Shown: one piece after another, positions 11,339-22,416 of the stretch
How positions within the stretch are numbered: position 1 is the stretch's first letter
Layout of the letters: every line of letters starts with the position of its first letter
Source: Staphylotrichum longicolle
Lineage: Eukaryota > Ascomycota > Sordariomycetes > Sordariales > Chaetomiaceae
Assembly (NCBI GenBank): GCA_019096155.1
Contig: JAHCVI010000003.1
Location: forward strand, 1,612,001 to 1,676,000
Reading direction: 5' to 3'
DNA length: 64,000 nucleotides
The notes under the pieces: model-generated
What the model was told of the DNA's origin: nothing
What the model saw: the letters and a program-made list of their open reading frames with translations, nothing else
Databases searched by the model: none
Position numbers and translations under genes: made by a program

Positions 11339-12574
11339 CAGATGTCAGCCTCAAGACCACACTTCGTAAAAAGGAGCCTTGTGCCTGGCGGGTCGGATCC
11401 TCCCAGTGGGGCCACGGGTTTCTCCCTCCCCCTGGTTGAAACCCGGACTCGTGATTGGCACGAGCTTTTCGCAGAGGAAAATTGGAGAAAACGAGCCAGG
11501 TGGCAACCGCGACGGTGAAATGGTCCTTCACGCTCGCAAAGCGCGCTGCAGAAAGTTGTTGGGAACGAGAATTGATCGAACCTGCGCTGCGGCTGTGGTT
11601 CGGGCAAGGTCTGAGATTCGACAGGAACACGGACGCGCAGTTTGCTTTCCGGGCCAATCGTGACCACAATCTCGGGATGCCTCCTTTTTCAGCCCAACGC
11701 ATTGGGAAAAGCGACGGAATTGTCTTGTGGCTGACTTTCCCTCGCTGCCTCAATCACCGTTTCCGTTCGACTGTTGCTGGACGGTTTGGCAGCACGCCAA
11801 AAACAGGGGTAAATGATGGGGAAATGGAGCCTTTGCAACATGCCGCCCCCCCGATGTACACAGTGCGACGACATGTACCGACGATCCGCTCGCGGTTCGA
11901 TTCTTCGAGCGCTGGTCCCGATCGCGCTGGTGGAGGAACCGTCCGCTTCTTGCTCAAGGACGCATGGTGGGGCAAGCCCCTTTTCGGGGCAGGCTTGGTG
12001 CTGTGTGGAGACTGCCCCCTATTTCGCTTCAACCGGTTCCGGTCTTCTCACTGGCCAAGTTGCCTCTTTTGCGTCCGCCATTGGGCGGTCTGCACGATTG
12101 GCCGGGGACGGCAGCTGCGAAATTTCCGCCTGGTCTCGCATCAGCATTGCCACATGAAGGCATGCGCCGTGAGCGGACAGGGCCAGCGTGCCCCTGTTGA
12201 CGAAGAAATTTTCGGCCAAATGATTGGACGAGCGGCGGGGGATCCTAGTCGAGGGAGCCGCGCTAGGTGACCAGATTGCCTGGCTCCCACTGATGAATTT
12301 CCCGGGCAAATGTGCAGCGGACCAGATAAGGGCCGCTGGGCCACTTGATTAGGGGGCCACCGCCGGGGCGGGTTCACTCGTGATGCTCTGGCCCTCTCCT
12401 CCTCACCACCCCCTTTCCGTCCGACAGGCATAATTTTTTCCCCTTCTTGCCCTTCGTTTTCTGTCCCATTGTCCATAGCATAATTCCCTTCGTCAATCGA
12501 TGCCACTCGCTTTCTGTCTCGGGGCAGCTCTTCACCCTCGCTGAGTTGACGTTTCTGCACATCATTTGCCCGGC
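11339..12574. other. Shared upstream region of the divergent acyltransferase and GT32 genes
   Basis: The 1.24 kb between two start codons has no supported gene. The plus-strand frame at 11455-12270 has atypical composition and no recognisable motif. The last about 200 bases before 12575 are T/C-rich, as in fungal leaders. Confidence 0.5.
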
Positions 12575-14014
12575 ATGATCGCCAAACTCGGCACGCCGCT
12601 TGGTGCGCCATCCCTGGCGGCCACCACCGCGCAGTTCAGGAACCGTCTGCCGACACAATTCCGGCGGGCGCTCCCCATCTACATCGCGGCGGTCTGCCTC
12701 ATTCTTTTCGTCTTCAACCTCAACCTCTTCCAGTCGAGCGTGCGGGCGCCCATTAGCCGCCCGACGGTGTCTGGCGCAAAGGCGCCCGCGGTCCGGAGCG
12801 AATTTCCGAGGAAGATTTGGCAGACGTGGAAGGTGAACCCGCTCAAGTTCGAGGAGCGGGACCTCAACACTGCCCGGACGTGGCTCTTGAAGAACCCCGA
12901 GTACCGATACGAGGTCCTGACCGACGACAACGACCTCCGCTATGTCGAATACCATTTTGGCCCCGACGGCTTCAACCGGCCCGATATCGTCAACTTCTAC
13001 CGCGACGTGAAGGCCGCCATTGTCAAGGCTGACCTGCTGCGATACATGATCATGTATGCCGAGGGCGGTCTGTATGCCGATATCGACGTTGAGGCTCTCA
13101 AGCCGCTGTCCAAGTTCATTCCGGAGCGGTACAACGAGAAGGACATTGATATGGTGATTGGCGTTGAGATCGACGAGCCCGACTGGGCGGACCACCCCAT
13201 TCTCGGCCCCAAGTCGCGTTCTTTCTGCCAGTGGACCTTCATGTGCAAGCCGCAGCTGCCCGTCATGATGAGGCTCATCGAGAAGATCATGTCGTGGCTC
13301 AACGGCGTTGCCAAGGAGCAAGGCGTTTCGCTGTCCGAAGTCGACCTGGATTTCGATCAGATCATCAGCGGCACCGGGCCCTCGGCGTTCACCGAGGCCA
13401 TCCTCATCGAGATGGACCTGCACAAGGAGGACCCCCGGACCAAGATCAACTGGGACCTGTTCCACGACCTGGATGAGTCCAAGATCGTGAGCCGCGTGCT
13501 GGTCCTTACCGTCGAGGCGTTCGCTGCCGGCCAGGGACACTCCGACTCCGGCAACCACGAAGCCAGGGCCGCCCTGGTCAGGCACCATTACCACGCGTCC
13601 AACTGGCCCAGCAGGCATCCCCGTTACAGCCATCCGGCGTACGGCGAGGTTGAGAAGTGCAACTGGAACGACGAGTGCGTGAAGAAGTGGGACAAGGACG
13701 TCGAGGCTTTCTCCAAGCTGTCTGAGGCCGAGAAGACCAAGATCGTTGAGCAGAAGAAGAAGGAAGCAGAAGAGGCCGAGGAGAAGAGGAAGGCCGAGGA
13801 AGAGAAGAAGAAGAAGCAAAAGGAAGCGTCCGACAAGAAGAAGAAGGAGGCGGAGGAGGCCGAGCGGAAGAAGAAGGAGGACGAAGCTCGCAAGAAGAAG
13901 GAACTTGAGGAGGCATCCAAGCAGAAGGTCGAGGAGCTGGCCGAGAAGGCCAAGAAGGAAGAGGAGGACAAGGCGCAAGAGAAGAAGGAGAAGAAGTCTG
14001 GGTGGTTCTCATGA
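12575..14014 (+). CDS. GT32 family glycosyltransferase, OCH1-like, with charged coiled-coil tail
   Basis: One exon of 479 aa; ATG at 12575 is the first ATG of the frame. Type II membrane topology: a short cytosolic N-terminus, one transmembrane segment at about residues 31-53 (ALPIYIAAVCLILFVFNLNLF), then a luminal catalytic domain. GT32 features are FPRKIWQTWK near residue 78, VKADLLRYMIMYAEGGLYAD and the DXD metal-binding motif in YADIDVE at about 167-173. Relatives are Golgi alpha-1,6-mannosyltransferases and related enzymes using nucleotide sugars. The last about 95 residues (from about 380) are almost entirely Lys, Glu and Ala in KKKEAEEAE-type repeats, predicting a long charged helix that is unusual for the family. 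Confidence 0.9.
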   Translation: MIAKLGTPLGAPSLAATTAQFRNRLPTQFRRALPIYIAAVCLILFVFNLNLFQSSVRAPISRPTVSGAKAPAVRSEFPRKIWQTWKVNPLKFEERDLNTARTWLLKNPEYRYEVLTDDNDLRYVEYHFGPDGFNRPDIVNFYRDVKAAIVKADLLRYMIMYAEGGLYADIDVEALKPLSKFIPERYNEKDIDMVIGVEIDEPDWADHPILGPKSRSFCQWTFMCKPQLPVMMRLIEKIMSWLNGVAKEQGVSLSEVDLDFDQIISGTGPSAFTEAILIEMDLHKEDPRTKINWDLFHDLDESKIVSRVLVLTVEAFAAGQGHSDSGNHEARAALVRHHYHASNWPSRHPRYSHPAYGEVEKCNWNDECVKKWDKDVEAFSKLSEAEKTKIVEQKKKEAEEAEEKRKAEEEKKKKQKEASDKKKKEAEEAERKKKEDEARKKKELEEASKQKVEELAEKAKKEEEDKAQEKKEKKSGWFS

Positions 14015-15697
14015 TGTTCCCTTTGTTCTCAGCATCTTCGGGGCCCAAGGGCGGTTGGCTTCGGGTGTTTCGGGGGGTTCTGCTAACGAGAGACGTCCCT
14101 GCACAGCGGGCCCGGCGACATGCCGCACGGCCGGGCAGGGGGACGACGACGACGCGCCCGGCACGACACCGTTCCCCGCGGCAAGGAGACGGACGGCGGT
14201 GATCGGAGGGCACGGCATACGGAACGGCGAATGTGGGGTTGGGATGGATGCATTACTTAGCTCTTCCATGTACATATATTGCTTAGACCAAGTCCGGGCA
14301 CTTGCTTCGTTCGGTCGGCGTTGCTGGACTGGGCTCTAGGGGACGCGCGTTGACCCGCTGCTGTCCCCAGGGTCGAGGGGGCATTAGATATCTCTAGTTA
14401 ATAACAAATACCCAAAAATTTCAAGGAAGGCCGGGTCGACAAGTGTGAGCCCGATCGAGTTGGCATGCCAGCGGCGCAGCAACTCGAAGGTTGTGACCCG
14501 ATAACCCCGCGTTTATCGAACATGTTCACTGGGACACGATCAAAACCTGCGACCAGGCAACGTCAAGTTCGAACAAGGAATCGGAGCTCAATGAGGAAGC
14601 AACGAGTTTGGGGCAGCGGAAAGGCGACAGGTGGGAAATGGAATGGGTGCAGAAGGACAAAACCCACGAGCAGTGGCGGTTGCCTGGACTTCAACCTGGA
14701 AAGGTCTCAACGATGGCAGTTGAGGAAAGCGCTCCTGCAGCAAAACGCCAATGGACCCGAACCGGCGTGTTTTGAAAACTCGGGTTCCACCTCAGTTCTG
14801 GAAGTTACGAACTATGGAAGCAAATCACCAGATTTCCAATCGCTGTCTCAACCAACCTCGGGCCCGAGTCAGGTGTGTCCCTCCAAGGTCCAGTACCTAA
14901 CCGTGCTGCGGGTCGCACCCGACGACACGATCTCCGAGTCTTGGTGTTCCCATGGCCCCGAACGTGTGAACGAGGACTGCAGATGGTCAATTCTACCAAG
15001 TTTTGGCCAAGTTTTCGTGCTATTGCGCAACTCGATGGCCGAAACAAGAGAGGAGGCACGCGTGATGCTGACAAGCATGAGCAGAGTCCGACACTGCCCC
15101 TCGCGCAATTCTGGGTGGTTTGAGATCGATCTTGGAAACTCGGTTGGGCGATGCAGATTGCCGAGTCGACCTGGATAAATCTGGTCTGGCACGGCATCGC
15201 ATCAGCCAAGATCGCCTTTCCTCTGGTCTTTTGACGCGGTGTTCCACTGCCAAGTTGGCAGCATGGCTACGGGGTCCCGTCCCGTCCAGTCCGTGGGGGT
15301 GCACGGCAGTCGGTGCACAACCTCAAACACCAGTTGCGGCGTTTGCCGCCAAACCCAAGCCGCCGCATCCAGTCCCGCGCGAGCCTCTGCGGCGCCCGTT
15401 TGTGTGATCGCCCAACGTCAAGGACGTTCGCATTGTGCCGGTTCCTTGTCTCGATGCCGTGGCTCGGCGTCTCCTCGCCGGGTTCATGATGCCCATTGAT
15501 GATAAAGGCCAGCGGTGACCCGGGCTTCTCGTTCTTCTTGTCTTTCTTCCTCTTCAGCCTGGCCTCACACTCTTTGCCCCGACCGACCGGTTCGATCGCC
15601 TTCTTTTCTGACGCTCCTTTGCAACACGGCTTGCCGTTTATCTAGTGTTTAATCTGCCATCACCGCTTGGACGGCTTTCGTTTCTTCAACCATCAAC
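14015..15697. other. Gene-free stretch upstream of a small secreted protein gene
   Basis: The 1.68 kb contains open frames (for example plus 14465-15178), but their composition is not protein-like. The last 150 bases are T/C-rich (TTCTTGTCTTTCTTCCTC), consistent with a promoter or leader for the gene at 15698. Confidence 0.45.
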
Positions 15698-16256
15698 ATG
15701 CAGACCAAGTCAGTCATTCTTGTCGCCTTCGCGACCCTCGGCCAGGCCCGCTTCGGCCAGGAGGGCGCCATCCAGAACATCATCCAGGGTCTCAGTGCCT
15801 TCGGCCCCGCGGGCGCTGCTGGCACCCTCGCCGGTCAGACTCCCGGTGTGTTGCTTGCCGGCGCCAACGCCTGCGCAAAGGTACGAATTCGATGTTCAAG
15901 GCTCGGAGTGACTGCCCCAAGCTAACGAACCTTCTCAGCTTGAGCTTGCCGACGAGATTGTTGCCACGCTCGGCAACGACCCCGAGGTCATTGCTGGCGC
16001 TGCGGCCCTCGTGGCTGCCGAGAAGAACTTCAACCCCTTCGCCCAGGACATCCCCACCATCTGCAGCAACGCCGCCCTTCCGGCTACCCCGGAGCTCCGC
16101 GGCATTGTGCCTCTGGTCGACCCTGCCGTCGCCGGAGCCGATGTGCAGAACGCCAACTCGGCGCAGTCCTTGGCCAACCCCTTTGCCGATGGCGGCCTCA
16201 GCGTTGCTGACATTTCAAAGGCTCAAGGGTTCGACAACTTTACTGAGCAGGCCTAA
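15698..16256 (+). CDS. Small secreted protein of a fungal family of unknown function
   Basis: Exons 15698-15880 and 15939-16256, with a 58-nt GT-AG intron, give 166 aa. A short hydrophobic leader (MQTKSVILVAFATLGQA) predicts secretion. The mature part has two Cys (ACAK and ICSN) and a repeated alpha-helical pattern: DEIVATLGNDPEVIAGAAAL, VAAEKNFNPFAQDIPTICSN, and ELRGIVPLVDPAVAG. I recall similar short secreted proteins across Pezizomycotina, sometimes labelled circumsporozoite-like with no functional basis. It is convergent with the flavin reductase gene, and no function can be given. Confidence 0.82.
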
Positions 16257-16527
16257 AGGGCAAGGGGGATGAATAGTGGTTACCTCCCTGGGTTTCCAAC
16301 TCTGGATGCGAATAAGAGGGGTCAAGCAACGAGTGTATCATATCAGTCAGAGCAAGGATCTAATTGAGTGTGTGGTATAAGCCAACTCTATCGCAAATCC
16401 GCTGAGGAAGCCACCCGGAGCCAACCCCATGTCTATGTTCTATCCTTTCTCATGATCTAATGCCAATCCTTTTCCACTGTCCCAACTCCGAATCAAATCT
16501 AGCCTGACGCAACGTCCTCACTCGACT

Positions 16528-17661
16528 CTAGTTCAACACCTGCGACCCGTGCAAGGCCTCAAACTCCTTGCTGAACGGTTGGTCGATGTACCCAACCGGC
16601 GACTTGACGTTGTAAAACGTGGACCTGTCGTAAGGGTTCAGATCGAGACCCTCCTTGATCCTGAACGGCAGATCCGGTGTCGAGATGAAGTACCGCCCAA
16701 AGACAGCAACCACGTCCTTGTCCTTGTACTCCTCGTCCACCAGCTTCTTCGCCTCCCGCGGTGTCATCCCACCAGCGATAAGCAGCGGCCCATCCCATAA
16801 CTTGACCACAAAGTTCAAGTTCTCCTCCTCATTCGCAGGGCTATCCGCATTCCCATCAACCCGCGCCTGCACCAAGTGCAAATACGCCAGCCCCAGCCCC
16901 TTGATCCTCCCAACCAAGTCCTCAAACTGCGGCACCGGATTCTCCATCTTCATCCCCTGGAACGAACTCCACGGGCTCAGCCGCAGCCCCGTCCTCTCCG
17001 CCCCGACCGCCTCCACCACGGCCTTGACCACCTCCACCGCGAACCGCGACCGCTTCTCCACGCTCCCGCCGTACGCATCCGTCCGCTTATTGCACGTGTC
17101 CTGCGTGAACTGGTCGATCAGGTACCCGTTCGCCCCGTGGATCTCGACGCCGTCGAACCCGGCCTCAAACACCGCCCGCCGCGCCGCGTCCGCGTACTCG
17201 CGCACCCGCGCCTCAATCTCCTCCACCGTCATCGCCCGCGGCACGTGGCCCCCCTCCTCCATCGGCACCGCGCTCGAGCTGTGCACGTCGAACCCGTCCT
17301 GCGCCGCCACCGCCGGGTCGGCCGCCCGGCCCAGCGACCACAGCTGGCAGAAGATGAAGCCGCCCTTGGCGTGCACGGCGTCGGTGACGTGGCGCCACGC
17401 GGCGGCCTGCTCGGCCGTGTAGATGCCCGGGATATTGGCGTAGCCGCCGGCGGTGGGGGAGATGGCGGTGGCCTCGGAGACGAGCAGGGTGCCGGGCAGG
17501 GAGGTGGCGCGCTGCGCGTAGTAGGTGGCGACGAGGGGCACGATGGGCGCGTGCGAGTCCGAGGCGCGGAAGCGGGTGAGGGGCGCCATGGCGAGGCGGT
17601 GGGTGAGGGTGATGGCCGGTGTGAGGGGGAGGGGTTGGAAGAGGCGGGTGTCGTTGGCCAT
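16528..17661 (-). CDS. NADH:flavin oxidoreductase, old yellow enzyme family
   Basis: A single exon of 377 aa from ATG 17661; an upstream in-frame extension lacks an ATG. This FMN-dependent TIM barrel reduces activated C=C bonds of enones using NADPH. Visible features are LFQPL and RLAMAPLTRFRA at the N-terminus, FCQLWSLGRAADP at about 104-115, and the substrate-binding pair in HGANGY (His175, Asn178, Tyr180), followed by DQFTQDTCNKRTDAYGGS. FMN-phosphate loops are in LLIAGGMT and VVAVFGRYFISTPDLP. Length and motifs match fungal OYE reductases. There is no signal peptide. The physiological substrate is unknown, as no biosynthetic cluster surrounds it. Confidence 0.94.
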   Translation of the reverse strand: MANDTRLFQPLPLTPAITLTHRLAMAPLTRFRASDSHAPIVPLVATYYAQRATSLPGTLLVSEATAISPTAGGYANIPGIYTAEQAAAWRHVTDAVHAKGGFIFCQLWSLGRAADPAVAAQDGFDVHSSSAVPMEEGGHVPRAMTVEEIEARVREYADAARRAVFEAGFDGVEIHGANGYLIDQFTQDTCNKRTDAYGGSVEKRSRFAVEVVKAVVEAVGAERTGLRLSPWSSFQGMKMENPVPQFEDLVGRIKGLGLAYLHLVQARVDGNADSPANEEENLNFVVKLWDGPLLIAGGMTPREAKKLVDEEYKDKDVVAVFGRYFISTPDLPFRIKEGLDLNPYDRSTFYNVKSPVGYIDQPFSKEFEALHGSQVLN

Positions 17662-19107
17662 TTTGGTGGTGATCGTTAGGGGGTTGTTGTTGACTTTGAA
17701 CACGGGTATAAGTTGAACGTGTCGAGTGTCAAGGCAACGCGATTGCGACAACTTGTTGTGGTAATTGTTTTGAATCTTTATCTTACGTTGGCATGTCTAT
17801 TTCTTGAGCCGCGAGTCTCTCCCTTATACCGGTTTTATGTGAAACTGGTGGAGTGCAAAAGGGGTCAAGCATCAGGTATCCACTTCGCCACGGATTTCAA
17901 ATCAACCCATTCATTCCCACCAAGAAACATTCTTCCGACTTCGACGTCAAATCTGGATGGCCCACATCCATGGACAAGTCGGCTAAAACCTCTCTCGGCC
18001 AAGGAACGACTTCTTCGCCTGATGAAATCTTTGACTAGTAACCTGGGATCATTCAAGGTGTTCACCATAAGAGGTTGTGTCTTGTCTGCCCTGGACTTGG
18101 TCGCACGGTTCTTGAGAGTTGCAGCACCGGGATGATTTTGGGTCCCCTTCCTGACTCAGGCTACAAATCCACCTCTGCAAGATGTGATGAACAAGATCAT
18201 CAAAGAACGGACGACCTGGGATCCCCGGCTCGTCTCTAGGACATATGCCATGCCTTTAGAATTTTCCTTTCTTTTTGCTGAGCAAACACCCGATGGCGCC
18301 GGAAACATTGATGGGGTCAACGTATTGTCTGTTGGACCAGAATTCGAAGTTGGCCATTGTGAACTCGAACAATTACGACCTGTGCCTCCCAACATGAAAC
18401 AAGCATCACAGTGACAAAGCAATGAGAAATTCGTTTGCGGGCCAACGGCCATGGTATGTACTCTACATGAACTCGAAAAAGAAATAACTGTCCCATCCCA
18501 AACTCTGAAACTGTGCCATCTCCGTCGCGGGAATTGCCCCATCAATTGCGAGACCAGATAATCATCAGCCAGCCCGGGGTATCTTATACTCTAACATTGG
18601 AGGGAAAGGAAAAGGACTGATCCGACAACGCCAAAGTGCGCTGGTCGGTGTCGTAACCCGTGATAAGACTCCAGTCCTCGTGTAGGTCAGGCCAGGTAGT
18701 CGGTGCCGTCAATCTGACTCCAGTTCTCGTGTACACCTGGTAGGCAGAGATTGTGACGTGATGAGAGAGAGGAAATGAAAGTCCCCGAAACGCCAAAGTG
18801 CGATTGTTGGCATCATGGACTCCAGGTTGGGTATACGCCTGGAAGCCGGAAAGTCGATTTGCCAAGAGGAGATGATGTCGAGAGAAGAAATGTATGTGGC
18901 CTGTGTTCGATGTCGCTAGTCCCAGGGATGGTGCAGAGCGCAGCTTCATCAAGATTAATGGACGCGATGTATCGAGAGAGTCATGCCATGAGAAAGAAGA
19001 GGGTGAGACATCCTTTTAACCCGAGACCGTTGTCCGAAAGTCGATATAGAAAATGAGCCGACGGAGGAAACAGCGGTCTGCGCCTCGATGGAGAGATGAT
19101 GGCGGGT
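17662..19107. other. Gene-free stretch with a degenerate repeat
   Basis: Upstream of the flavin reductase and downstream of the zinc-knuckle gene. It contains an imperfect repeat at 18613-18845, annotated separately. A short minus-strand frame at 18156-18545 contains CHCDAC, which recalls a GFA-type zinc site, but the rest does not support a gene. Confidence 0.45.
18613..18845. repeat. Imperfect tandem-like repeat
   Basis: The 14-mer AACGCCAAAGTGCG occurs at 18627-18640 and again at 18789-18802, 162 bases apart. Around it, ACTCCAG(T/G) boxes recur at 18668, 18717 and 18819, and GT(G/A)TAC(A/G)CCTGG recurs at 18729 and 18831, 102 bases apart. The spacings differ, so this looks like a decayed duplication, not a clean tandem array. 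Origin unknown. Confidence 0.5.
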
Positions 19108-21075
19108 TTAGGACTTGACGATGTTCTGAAGGTTCTGGAGCAGGTCGTCAATCTCATCCGCGAGCTCGAGCAACTTGTCCGAAACGTTGACATCGTCATC
19201 ATCTTCGTCCGCGGAGTCGTCTTTCTTGTCGACCTTGGCCTTTTGCTGGCTGGGGCCAGCAACAGTCTCCTCGGCATTGGCGGCAGCATCGGCGGCGGCA
19301 GTGGCAGCCAGAGCCTCCTTCTTCATGGCGCGGCGGCCTTTGCGCTCCTTGGTCACCTTCTTGGGCATCTGCTTGGAGAGCTGCGCCTCGCTCGCGGCCA
19401 ACTCGCGCTCGAACGAAGCCATCAGGCGCTCGATCTCCTGCTTGTTTGCCGTCATGTCGGGGATGTACTTGGCGAGGTAGGAGTTCTTGAAGAGGTAATG
19501 CACACTGCCCTTGTCGGAGCTGCAATTGTCCTCGCAGTAGCACATGTTGGGAGAGGCTTCCATCAGAGGCTTGGGCTTCTTGGCGAGAGTCTTGAGAAGC
19601 CTGCGATTGGCATCCTTGAAGAGCGGGTCGGTGATGTACGAGAGGCCGTTGACCTCCTCCCAGCGTTTGCCGGGCACATAGTTGCGCCGGACATAGGCGC
19701 GGGTGAGGGGAAGCAAGGTGAAGCAGACCAGATCCCAGTTGTCGTTGGCGAGCGCCACCCAGTCAATCCGCGTCTTCCAGGGAGGCATTCCCGCGCGGTT
19801 GGTAATGAGATCTGATCATACTGTTAGCTCAAGTTCTGTCCCGATGTTGGTGGTGAACGGAGGCAGGTCGGATGACTTACGGGTGACAAGCGTTGACGGA
19901 GCAACCCACTCCATCATCGGGCTGTGAAAAGTGAGACGTTAGTCTTCGGCTCGCAGAAGTTGCTACTCAGACTGAGCAACATGTTACAGGGTGAACAAAA
20001 CTTACCAGTCGTCGGCGTCATGATTCACCGTGTTGCAAAAGAAGCAACCGGTCATGTCGCCCTCCACCGGGCAGGTCGGCTTGGGGCAGACGGCCAGAGT
20101 GTGCCCAGCCTTGCCGCACTCAGGGTTCCCGCAAACGGGTCCCCTGGCCGCAGACTGAGCGCCCCTCATGGCCGTCGCCCGGCCCAGCATCTCCTTGAAG
20201 TCCTCGTACCCGAGGGAGCTCAGCATCTCTTGGTCGCTCTTGATGAGCTCCCAGATATGGACCCTGTAAAATTGTGGTGAGCTCGCGTGTCAAAATTTAA
20301 GTCGAGTCAAGGAAGAATTGAGTAACGGTCGCGGAAAGACCAAAGAAGCCAAAGAGCAAGCAATCCAGATGGAAGCGCGGAAGGAACAATGAGGTAAGTG
20401 AAGAAACCAGAAATATACGTACCATCGCTCCTCGACGGTGCCCTCCGTGGGTTTCTCGGCACCCACGGCAGCCGGAAGAGTCGCCTTCTTGGCCGACTTC
20501 TTCTTCTTCTTCTTGTTCTTTTTTTTGCCGGCCGTGCCGGCAGCAGTCGTGGTTTCGGCCTCGGGCCCAATGGTGGTGGTGGTGTTGGCGACCTCGCGGT
20601 CGCCGCCGTCGTTGTTGGTCGCCACCGCGACCGCGCCCGTCTCGTTGTCCGTCATTCTGGAAAAGAAATTAAAATCATTAGCAATCTAGAAAACAGATAA
20701 AAGAACGATAAATAAAGCGGAAATGATCGAGTGTTGCCCAGGCTGGAGGATGACTTACTTCTTGTTGGCTCCGACAAGAGAGCCAAGGACGACCAGATTC
20801 TCGCTCCTGGTCAAAGAAAATTTGGAAGTGAGGGCCATGCCCTCACTTGGGGTGTTTTGGCCGGGGGCCCGGTAACCCCGGCACTCAACGGCCCCGCGGG
20901 GCCCAAGATCCTCGCGGAGCGCCACCAGGATGGCGGCGACCCGGTCTTCCTCACGGCCTTCCGGCGCGTGGTTGGCTGTGAGACGCGGGTCCGGTCAGCT
21001 CCGCTCTTACGACTCCGCCCAACGGGGCGTTGGGACTTGTGCGTATAAGTGCTTACCTTCGCTGCCGCTGCTCAT
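19108..21075 (-). CDS. CCHC zinc-knuckle protein with Lys-rich region, function unknown
   Basis: Six exons are proposed: 21075-21057, 20975-20759, 20656-20423, 20263-20006, 19921-19881 and 19811-19108. All introns are GT-AG and the frame is kept throughout, giving 490 aa. After a KKKNKKKKKK basic stretch come two zinc-binding patterns: CGNPECGKAGHTLAVC (CX4CX4HX4C) and CFFCNTVNHDADDC (CX2CX4HX4C). The final Cys of the second is made by splicing TG to C across the 84-nt intron, which strongly supports that junction. The C-terminal half is helical, Lys/Ala-rich and ends in an acidic stretch plus a coiled-coil-like tail (LLELADEIDDLLQNLQ). CCHC knuckles bind single-stranded nucleic acid or protein. 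The first two exons are less certain; a shorter model would start at ATG 20655. Confidence 0.75.
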
Positions 21076-22416
21076 TGCGGCGGCCAGGGGGACAGAGAAA
21101 GGCGGGCAGGCGAACGAAGAAGGCAGGAAAAAAGGACGGAGGGGCGAAAGACGAGAGGGGTTCTGGACTTTAGAAAATTAGAAAAAGTTCAAAATTGTGG
21201 GCGAGAAACTGACGCGGCTGGCGTACCGTTGTGCTTGGCTGAGCAGTTGGAAGTTGGAAATCGGGGCAGGAAGGCCAGACAGGAAGGTAAGCACAGGAAA
21301 AACGGGACTGGTTGCTAGCCAGCGCGCAGTTCGGGGTCGATCAACTTCATCTGAAGTACGCGTCGCGTCAGGCTTTTCACAAACTTCACGTGGGAAGGGA
21401 CGCGGCTTGAGCACTCAGTCCCGCGGTGCTTGCTGCTCCCTCACTGAGGGCTTACCCCTTCGTGAGACTGGGGTGACTAGCCCTTGCTGATGCTCCCTCA
21501 TCCCATGCTCTAGCCTTCAGATGTAGGCTCTTAATCAAACCTCCGTTAAACGGTGGTCGACAGACAGACAGGTACAGTCTCAGCACTTGTCTCGGGCTGT
21601 TGCATCGGCAGCCGTTTTATCACACATCCTAGCATATTGCAAAAGAATTAGAAGAGCTGTCAGGCTGGCTTTGTCTTCTGTTATGTCTAAGGCATCTTAT
21701 CATGGATTATCTTGCTCAAAACACGTCGACATGATCCACAACCGTGGTACTTATGTTCCTCCAGAGCAAGATGTCACGGCCAGCAGCAGCATCTAAAGAG
21801 TAAGGAAACAAGGCACTTATTGTGACAGACCCAAAAAGACGACTCCAGATTGGCGGTTAAAATCATGCCTCTCCTTCGCCAGTGTTCAACATCGTTTGGT
21901 CTACTTTTCCTTGTCAGGCAAACAATTAACTTTCAGAGTTAAAGGTTGTGTAGATGGAGTGTACTGAACCAACGTCAACGGCACATCCCACAAAGTGGAT
22001 TGAGAGAACATGACGAAGTGTTGAGGGGTAGTTTCTTCGTGGGCCGTGGGGGTAGTCACGGGTTGTTGCTGTTGTTGTTTGAGATGCTGGAAGGGAATGT
22101 GGGCAAGATCCATTCAAGGGCAATAGGAAAAGCAGATTGATGCTTCAAAACGTGGTTGGAAAGGAGGCTTTGATGATGGCTTCAGCTTCTGAAATGCTGA
22201 AGAAGGTCCACAAACGGGAACAGCGGCTGGCAGCATGCTAATGCTGATGATATGCATGGACGACAAACCAATGGCGGTAGTGAGCACAGCGCAAAAGCGC
22301 GCCAAAGAACAAGACCAAGGGAAACCACCCGATGTATCCTTCCTGTATCCAAAATACCAGAGGCAAGGTATAGTCCTCGCTACCCACGTAAACATACAGG
22401 TCCAGTAATACATCAA
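21076..22416. other. Gene-free stretch
   Basis: Upstream of the zinc-knuckle gene and downstream of the GT69 gene. No open frame here has recognisable protein features and no RNA gene was seen. Confidence 0.5.

Noticed and set aside
11880..11910. GGTTCGATTC resembling a tRNA B box
   Set aside because: No A box, acceptor stem or clover-leaf pairing at the required spacing.
11455..12270. Plus-strand frame of 271 codons
   Set aside because: Lies in the divergent promoter region, rich in Arg/Cys/Trp without pattern; no homology recognised.
14465..15178. Plus-strand frame of 237 codons
   Set aside because: Composition is not protein-like, no domain or splice support, and it lies in an upstream region of a real gene.
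18156..18545. Minus-strand frame with CHCDAC resembling a GFA-type zinc enzyme
   Set aside because: Only the short Cys/His string fits; the rest lacks the family's other cysteines and fold pattern, and a stop-rich alternative frame is equally plausible.
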